A DNA stretch of 64,000 bases from Whalleya microplaca (lineage: Eukaryota; Ascomycota; Sordariomycetes; Xylariales; Xylariaceae), in NCBI GenBank assembly GCA_022497155.1, contig MU385741.1, positions 1 to 64,000 on the forward strand, read 5' to 3'. The position numbers and the translations under genes were made by a program. The notes beneath the pieces are model-generated. The model was not told the origin of the DNA and did not search any database. It worked only from the letters and a program-made list of their open reading frames with translations. Positions 57,389 to 64,000 of this stretch are shown here, piece by piece (the first letter of the stretch is position 1; each line of letters begins with the position of its first letter).

Positions 57389-59392
57389 TCACGGGTCGCC
57401 GCTCACCGGTGTTGCGTATCCCGAATCGTGCCGCACGTGGCCCGATTCGTCCTTCGTCTTCACCAGGAGCTTCTCTTCTGTGGGCGCTTTGGTTTCCGTT
57501 GAGTCTATCTTTGATGGTACGGTATCAGTTGACGAGTTCGTACCCGATGCCTTCTCATCAGCATCAGTCTTCTTAGGCTCCTCCGCACTCTTCTCATCCT
57601 TCTCCGCATCCTTCTTATCCTTCTCTGCCTCCTGCTTATCCTTCTTTTCTTTCTCCGCCTTCTCCGCCTCCTCCTTCTCCTTCTCCGCCTTCTTCGTGGC
57701 CTCCTCCTCGGCCTTCTTGCGCTTCTCCTCCGCCAGCTTGAGCTCCTTCTCCTTGCGGTCCTTCCGCGTCTGCTCGATGAAGTCCCCCACGTTATCGATG
57801 GCCGCCTGCGCGTTGCGCTTGTGCTTCATCAGGTAGCCCTGCAGCTCGGCCGGGCTGAACTCGTGCGCCGGCACCTTCGCCGCGAACTCCTCCGCGAGCA
57901 CGTCGATGCGCGCGTCCTCGGCCGCCCGCTTCTTCGCCTTCTCGTCCGCGAGAGCCTGCCGGGCGTCGGCGTCGAGCAGGCGCTCCTTGGCGGGCTGCAC
58001 GCCGTCGTCGCCCTCGAGGTGCGCGTAGATCGCGCGGAAGATGGACGAGGTCATGCCCTCGTCGGCTAGCCCGAACTCCACGATCATGTCGGCCCGCCCG
58101 GGGCGGATCAGCGCCTTGTCCAGGTTCTCCAGGTGGTTCGTCGTCATGATCAACACGCGGCCCTCCTGCGACGCCACGCCGTCCAGGATGTTGAGCAGCG
58201 CCGACAGCGACAGGCCGCCGATCCGGTTGTTGTCGTTGCCGTTGCCGTTCGTGAGCTGGCCCGGAACCATGTCGTTCGATTTGTTGCTCGCCTTCGGGGT
58301 CGGGTTCTCCTCGCGCGTGTTGGTGAGACCGGCCGTGTCGATGTCCTCGAGGAGGACGACGCACTGGCGGGGGAGGTCGGCGAACAGTGAGGCGAGCGTC
58401 TCTTCGTTCGTGATCGAGGTCAGGCTGACGATGTAGATGCGCATCTTGAAGAAGCCGGCCAGTGCGAGACTGAGCGAGGACTTCCCCGTGCCCGGGGGCC
58501 CGTAGAGCAGGTAGCCGCGGCGGTACGGGATACCCCTGTTGGCATACCAGCGCTGCGTCACCGGGTTGAGATAGTCCGTCACGTCGTCGATGAGTTCCTT
58601 CTTCGTCTTCTCATTCAGGATGACCGTAGAAAAGGGGCGAGTAGCGCGTGCCATACACCGCTGCCAGCTGGGGTCCGAGCCAAACCGGACGGCGCCGCGG
58701 TAGATTAGCGTCTTCTGCTCGTCCTTCCGCGTGTACATCTCACGGGCCTCCTGCAGGAGCTCCTTGAGGATCCAGGGGTTGCGGCCGAAGCACGAGATCG
58801 AGATCTCCTCGCGCTCGCTGACCTGCATGAACGAGTTCTGCTCCCGGTTGGCCTTCCTCTGGAACAACAGTATGCGGCCTCGGTACCAGAAGTAATGCGT
58901 GCCAAAAGATGGCGTGTAGGAGAGAGCCTTCTCATTTTTATTCGCTCTTCCGCCGTTACTATCTTCATCATCATCATCATCGTCATAATCCCACACCCAT
59001 AAAGACCAAGAGCGCGACTTCAGGTTGGTATTGGCCACGAAGCGGCGAGCGCCGCGCGCAAACTTCTGCGCCGCCACCCATCCCATCAGGATATTGTAGA
59101 TCTCGTCGTCGATCCGGATGTCGACCACGGACATGAAGTGCTCCTCGAGCTGCTCCCAGAAGTACGAGCTCGCGTACTTCCAGACCAGTACCACGGCGCC
59201 GCCGAGGAGCACGATGGGGATGTAGAGGGTCAGGTCAATGTGTAGGTACTTTTGGATCGCACCCGCGAACATCGAAAACCCGGGGAAGAAATAGTCCAGC
59301 AGCACCAGGTGAGGCGACTGCGGCATGGATTCATTCCCGGAGTTGGGTATACTCTCAGCGCCGATACCGGCCGACACCAGGGGGTTCGCCAT
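57389..59392 (-). CDS. Bcs1-like mitochondrial AAA ATPase with charged C-terminal tail
   Basis: Single exon, 667 residues. One hydrophobic segment near residues 54-72 (LYIPIVLLGGAVVLVWKYA) precedes the BCS1 N-terminal domain (FMSVVDIRIDDEIYNILMGWV). The AAA domain has Walker A GPPGTGKSS near 297, Walker B VVLLEDIDTAG near 346 and IMTTNHLENLDKALIRPGRAD as sensor and arginine-finger region. True Bcs1 (about 450 residues) inserts the Rieske protein into complex III. This relative is longer, with an acidic DDDDDDEDSNGG insert in the N-domain, a Thr/Asn-rich insert after Walker B, and a Lys/Glu coiled-coil tail from about 560 (KEKEEAEKAEKEKKDKQEAEK). Fungi carry several such paralogues of unknown function, so Bcs1 itself is not claimed. 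Location in the mitochondrial inner membrane is inferred. Confidence 0.88.
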   Translation of the reverse strand: MANPLVSAGIGAESIPNSGNESMPQSPHLVLLDYFFPGFSMFAGAIQKYLHIDLTLYIPIVLLGGAVVLVWKYASSYFWEQLEEHFMSVVDIRIDDEIYNILMGWVAAQKFARGARRFVANTNLKSRSWSLWVWDYDDDDDDEDSNGGRANKNEKALSYTPSFGTHYFWYRGRILLFQRKANREQNSFMQVSEREEISISCFGRNPWILKELLQEAREMYTRKDEQKTLIYRGAVRFGSDPSWQRCMARATRPFSTVILNEKTKKELIDDVTDYLNPVTQRWYANRGIPYRRGYLLYGPPGTGKSSLSLALAGFFKMRIYIVSLTSITNEETLASLFADLPRQCVVLLEDIDTAGLTNTREENPTPKASNKSNDMVPGQLTNGNGNDNNRIGGLSLSALLNILDGVASQEGRVLIMTTNHLENLDKALIRPGRADMIVEFGLADEGMTSSIFRAIYAHLEGDDGVQPAKERLLDADARQALADEKAKKRAAEDARIDVLAEEFAAKVPAHEFSPAELQGYLMKHKRNAQAAIDNVGDFIEQTRKDRKEKELKLAEEKRKKAEEEATKKAEKEKEEAEKAEKEKKDKQEAEKDKKDAEKDEKSAEEPKKTDADEKASGTNSSTDTVPSKIDSTETKAPTEEKLLVKTKDESGHVRHDSGYATPVSGDP
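58966..58982. repeat. (CAT)n repeat encoding an Asp run
   Basis: catcatcatcatcgtc on the plus strand encodes the run of Asp in the AAA ATPase N-domain. The repeat is in frame. Confidence 0.85.
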
Positions 59393-61735
59393 GACGGACG
59401 AGCAAAAGAAGAATATATACAGTGAAAGAAGCCTGCTAAAATATCTGACTTGTAGAATACTACGACACCAGAGCGGTCAATTTAAGGTAGGTATGTGATC
59501 ACCTAATCGTGGGGAAAAGAAGGCTGGATTGTGCCTGGAGCTGGGGTAAGCAAGAGAGGTAGGTTGGTTTGATCTCACACGCATAACAGAAGAAAGGCTT
59601 CATATATATACTTCAACTGGGCATGGAGGCTCTGGAGGCAACCAACGGTAGGACATTGTTTGTCTGATGCTACACAATGCAGCCTGCTACATGACCACAG
59701 CCTTATCCAGTGTATTCATCAAGACTATGCCACATCAGTCATGTAGACGGCATATGCTAGACATGATCTAGTATAATATGACAGGGGTATCTAGTCGTTC
59801 TCGGATTCGCTCTCTCTCTGTCGCATTCCCAGTATACTCCGTAGGCATCTCTCCGTCTACCACTCGGCATGCTGTGTGAAGTGCTTAACGCCATAAGGCA
59901 GCAAAGGGTATAAATTCTTGGCCTTCGCAAACATGTTTTCATTGGTCAATTTTGACCGCAAGTTGAGATTTTCAGGCTGTGTTCTGCCATGGCAGGCCTT
60001 TGTGATTGGGTCTGTCAAACTAGAATGTCCGTATGACTGTGCTGGTGTTGGCAGGTAGTAAGATTCTACCTTCTGCTTGCGTACTTTAGTCGTACGGATA
60101 TGATGACCGCAGTGACTAATGCTCAAACTGGGGTACGACAAATCCGCTATAGAAACTACGTGCCGGGCGTGCCAACGACCTGTTTCAGGTGTAGATTGTT
60201 GCTTGTGGGGTTAGATCAAGCTCAAAGACATTGATGGTCAAACGGCGAACGGCGAAACTCCTACTACCAAACTTGCCCTGCTGTTGCCTCAACTACTGTA
60301 CTGCTGCCTAGTAGGTGAGGCACAAAGCTCGCGCGAGCCGAAGCCGAATCGTAATGGCGGCCAATGATAGGTACTGCGGCGATACCTAGGTTGATATCGG
60401 CATGGGAGTGCCTTAGGCCTGCATGGTTGGGTGACTAATAGAAGTCGCAGTAGTGATAAGACCGGGTGGGTGGTGTTGTGTCTTGTCGTGAGGGAACCAC
60501 TTTGTGGGCGGTGTAATAAAGTAGTATGCATCCACGCTTTGCCTTGTTTGCGGGGAGGGAGAGAGGCTGAATTAGAGTGGACCGCGAACTAACTCTGTAG
60601 ATGTCTGATAGGCGGTGCCAAGTCCAAGTCCAGCTGTACTGTACATATGTACTGCGCATTTATGTCCATGTAAGAAGAGAGGGGGTCAGTATGTTTGTAC
60701 AGATTACATATGTCGTAACTCAATACAGAGATTTAGCCTCATCAGTTTAAACTTCATCAGCAATGTAACCCAGACGGTCTCGCCGGCCGGGTTTTTCGCC
60801 ATGTAATATCGCCCTCAGCCGAGACATCAGGGTCCCTTTCTGGTTTGCTTTTCGTCATGCCGGATTGATTTTGGAGGCTCGGCCAATGACAGAATATCCT
60901 CAACGGCAGGCCTGCACGTGGAAATATGGATAGGTATGAAGTCTCAAGTATCATAGCATCAGCATCAGCATGTGGCATGAAGCCACCGTGATGACTCAAA
61001 TCTGCCGACTGATCTTCTTCCGATATTATTCCTCGTGCATATGTGGGGACTGGGACTGGCTGCAATGTGCCGTCAACTGGCTGACGTTGCAGAGTTTGCT
61101 TGTGGCTTTTCCTGCGGTGGTGGCGGGATCTCTTTCCGTGCCATGCAGTGTGGCTGTTGTGATGCTCTAATCCCACGAACGAGTGGGCGCCGCTGGTTAG
61201 GATGATCTATTACGACCGGCCGATCGGGAACTATTCAGCCTGGTTGTATGCCGATCGCCATTCTTCAACTGCAAACCTCGCAATGAAAAAAATTGAACAT
61301 AAATTGGTTGATGTCAATATCGTCATGAATTCGTGTTCTGTAGCTCCACGATCCTATAGACTGAAGAGTACTCTGAAAGTAGCAGTAGAAACAGAACTAG
61401 TAACAGTGAAAACAGTAAAAACACAACATAATACTGTAGTATGTGAGAAATGGTGCACCCTTGATACCGGAGGTGCTTTTCGCTCATGGGTATCATGATA
61501 TGAACGACTGTCTCGGCGACCATTTTTCCTTTTACCCGCCTCGTCAAACGTGTGCTCAGAAATCCCAGACCCCGTACGCCGTTCGTCATATCCATATCGT
61601 CAACGCCAAACACCAAGCTATCGACCTAAGTTTTCCCATTAATAGACACACAGGGGAGATGGAAAATAAAAAGCCCATCAATCAGTCTGCACAGATATAT
61701 TGCCAAAAAGGCTCGCTGATCTTATAACCCTTCTT
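59393..61735. other. 2.3-kb intergenic region, no gene seen
   Basis: Frames of up to 139 codons (around 60757-61176 and 61200-61620) show no motif or believable composition. I could not place a gene here. Confidence 0.45.
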
Positions 61736-62368
61736 TTAGTCATAAAATTCTGTTTGTCCGCCCGGTTGCTGGTGACCCCAGTATGGGTCCGGAGGTGGCT
61801 GCGGTGGCATCGGTCCGCCACCCTGCTGTCCGCCCAGCTGAATAAAGCCTGCGTCGAACCCCTGTGGCGGCGGCGGCGGCGGTCCCATGTTATGATGCAT
61901 CGGCGGGGGAGGAGGCGGACCGTGCCCCTGGAACTCATCGTGAATAAACTGTTCTCCGTACGACTGGGCGCTGGGGGGCCGTTGCTGATGGAATTGGGGT
62001 GGAGGAGGAGGCTGAGGCTGGAAGGGCGGCCTGCCGCCCAGGCCGCCCACTATGCCGATGGGAGGAGGACTGCCGCGTGAGCCGGTGGAGCGGCGCCTCG
62101 AGCGACGGCCGTTCCTCCTCTGGGCGAAGGGCCCGCTCAGGATGTGCGCCGCGAACCGCTTGCGCCAGTCGTCTCTGTCGTCTGCGTGGCGGGTGACGGC
62201 GCCTTGGATGCCGTCCCACCCGTACGGGTCATCGCGGTAGACGAACGCCTCGGATGGCGAAGATGACCATACCGAGGACCAGGAATCGATCGATTCGTCC
62301 GAATATTGGGAAGAGGTATCGGAGCCAGAGATGTACCCGTTGGGTCGCGGGGATCCGTGGTGGGCCAT
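61736..62368 (-). CDS. proline-rich protein of unknown function
   Basis: Single frame of 210 residues ending FYD. The N-terminal half is Ser-rich (SGSDTSSQYSDESIDSWSSV), then has a compact, possibly folded part (WDGIQGAVTRHADDRDDWRKRFAAHILSGP) and a basic patch (RRNGRRSRRRS). The C-terminal 100 residues are almost all Pro, Gln, Gly and His, with PPPPPP runs. It has no signal peptide or membrane segment. The middle segment and the clear ATG context favour a real gene, but the composition would also allow a spurious frame in GC-rich DNA. No family recognised. Proline runs suggest binding to SH3, WW or profilin-type partners, which is speculation. Confidence 0.55.
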   Translation of the reverse strand: MAHHGSPRPNGYISGSDTSSQYSDESIDSWSSVWSSSPSEAFVYRDDPYGWDGIQGAVTRHADDRDDWRKRFAAHILSGPFAQRRNGRRSRRRSTGSRGSPPPIGIVGGLGGRPPFQPQPPPPPQFHQQRPPSAQSYGEQFIHDEFQGHGPPPPPPMHHNMGPPPPPPQGFDAGFIQLGGQQGGGPMPPQPPPDPYWGHQQPGGQTEFYD

Positions 62369-64000
62369 TATAACGAGGGTGGGATGGATCTAAGCTGCCT
62401 TTATACTTCTAAAGACGGCACTGCTTGAGCTTGGGAATGGGGCGGACAGCACTTCTTGCCTCAGCCCTGAAATGTGATGAAACCAGGGTTGTCCCTGTGG
62501 TGATCTTCAGATCGACTTGGATCAAGATGAGATCGTGACAGCCTATTGGGACGCCACGAGTATGTGAAAACGAGGCAAAGGAGGGAGGTTGGGGTGAGGC
62601 CTATTGTCCTAGACAACTGGGGCGACGTAAACACTATTATATACTTCCAAGATGGTGCGCATGCCACCCTCGACGGCTTCCAGCACTGCCAGGCAGGGCA
62701 AAGAGCTTATGTGCCCGGTTGCTGTGTGCTCGGGCAACACCTCCCCCTGTCAGTCATGATGCATGCATCACTAGTATACACGCCTAGCTGAGCCAACACA
62801 TGGAATAATGGTGGGGTAGGATACCCTGATAATACAGCTATCGATTCGATGGGAATTTGCAGCCAACTGCATATAGTAACTACGTAAGTTTCAAGGTCAG
62901 CCGAATAGAGAGGGTGCGTCAGTGGTCAATGGCAGTTCTTGCGGTCTGCGGCCGAGGCAGCCTCATCCCCTCCTGCAACCAGTAAGCCAGTCAGACTCTG
63001 TTTGCCCCATTTCTTCGTGGGTGCTCGCCGCTTGGCTGCAGATAACTACGTCCACCAATGATAGGAAGCATCCCCAGAGCAGCAGCCACTATCGCCCCGT
63101 TTGGAAGGGAAGGTCGAGACGGGGGTCCGGAGGCAGTTGGTGGCATGCTGAGATCTGAAACCAATGTGTAGTTGTGAGTCTGGCGTTGTAAGAGCCTCAT
63201 CGCCCGGTTGCTAGGCAGAACATCAACTCGTCCTCGTTGTATGGAAACACGCTCCCATCTAGCCTGCATTTGGGCATCAACGGCATTGTATCCTACCTAT
63301 AGTATTTAGGACAGAGTGGAGAATAGCAGCTACATATTAGCAGAAGAGAAGAGGGTCCAAGTGCCTAGGTATTAGTCGAGATTCCGGGGCCTATAGGTGT
63401 CGGATTCGCTAGACCGATTATACCTAGGTATGGTTTCAGCTAAGCATACCGAGGACTATTGCCTGGCCGGCTCCGTTCCGGTGATATTGATTGGTAGAGG
63501 TTGGTGAAAACATGCGGCTTCCACGCTCTACCGGCTTTTGGAATAGAGCTCGAATTATACGGTAAAATTTGGCTGTGCTAATCCAGTGATGGGGGGTATA
63601 TGCAAGCCACGTCTCTTCCAGATACATACATACACGAAGTGAAGCTCACCTATACCTTCATCCCACGCCTAAGCATGGCCAGGGTTTAGGCGTCTCCAAC
63701 TGGCAGGTTGACGGGTCAATTGGAGCCAGTCATCAACGTAGCTGTACCTTGACAGGCTTGTATGAGCAAGAAGGCTTGAGTGCCAATAATGCAAGATTGT
63801 GATATCTGACATTGCACATATGTATGACGAAGATCACGACCTCGTCCAATCAAGCTTTCTCTTGCTCACCTTTTACCCTGCTGCAAAGCTCAAGGAGTAC
63901 ATGGGCAGCCCATTCAAAATCGGCTCGCTCTAGGTAGACCTGGCCGGAGATTCTGATCCAGAACGCACCGGCATAAAATCTCGTCGCTATGAATGTGTCA
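62369..64000. other. terminal region, no gene seen
   Basis: 5' flank of the proline-rich gene and further DNA to the window end. Frames near 62991-63269 and 62546-62791 have no supporting features. One TACCTAGGTA palindrome lies at 63421-63430. A gene extending past the window edge cannot be excluded. Confidence 0.45.
63421..63430. repeat. TACCTAGGTA palindrome, copy 3
   Basis: Perfect copy; a nine-base relative (gcctaggta) lies about 60 bp upstream. Confidence 0.6.

Noticed and set aside
60757..61176. 139-codon open frame on the minus strand
   Set aside because: No domain features and no support from neighbouring exons.

Overview
The window reads as nuclear DNA of a filamentous ascomycete (Pezizomycotina, most likely a sordariomycete). 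The reasons are short GT-AG introns (about 52-153 bp, one of 396 bp) with CTAAC-like branch sites, pyrimidine-rich leaders, a fungal Zn2Cys6 regulator, fungal-type Pex14 and GPAT, and long AT-richer intergenic stretches. I find 16 protein-coding genes with probably intact reading frames whose family or domain I can name to some degree, one proline-rich gene of unknown function, and one decayed gene. I see no tRNA, rRNA, CRISPR array or intact transposon. Intron and exon limits were read by eye from splice motifs and frame continuity and have no transcript support.

Layout. 0-8 kb: glycerol kinase with a long Asn-Gly repeat N-terminus (+), a five-exon type II membrane glycosyltransferase-like gene (-), and GDP-mannose pyrophosphorylase (-). 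8-23 kb: gene-poor, holding a small dsRNA-binding-fold protein (-) and a protein farnesyltransferase beta subunit (-) whose frame is only restored by a GC-AG intron. 23-32 kb: a Zn2Cys6 regulator (+), a four-unit polyubiquitin gene (+) and an Etp1/BRAP2-type RING protein (+). 35-43 kb: a glycerol-3-phosphate acyltransferase (+), an Apd1-like sucrase/ferredoxin family protein (+) and a CCHC zinc-knuckle protein (-). 44-52 kb: a decayed gene interrupted by three TAG codons, Pex14 (+), an HSL-type alpha/beta hydrolase (+) and a Dwarf1-like FAD oxidoreductase (+). 53-62 kb: HMG-CoA synthase (-), a Bcs1-like AAA ATPase (-) and a proline-rich protein (-).

The genes are mostly housekeeping and do not form an obvious cluster. 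Loose links are glycerol and glycerolipid metabolism (glycerol kinase, GPAT), isoprenoid and sterol metabolism (HMG-CoA synthase, farnesyltransferase, Dwarf1-like enzyme) and mannose donor supply to the secretory pathway (GDP-mannose pyrophosphorylase, the Golgi-type enzyme). These genes are scattered, so no shared regulation is implied. I found no convincing new multi-gene system. The most unusual items are the TAG-interrupted repeat gene, the GC-AG farnesyltransferase gene, the Asn-Gly repeat on glycerol kinase, a 20-bp perfect palindrome upstream of polyubiquitin, and a recurrent 10-bp palindrome in intergenic DNA. The first 135 bases look like low-quality or contig-end sequence.
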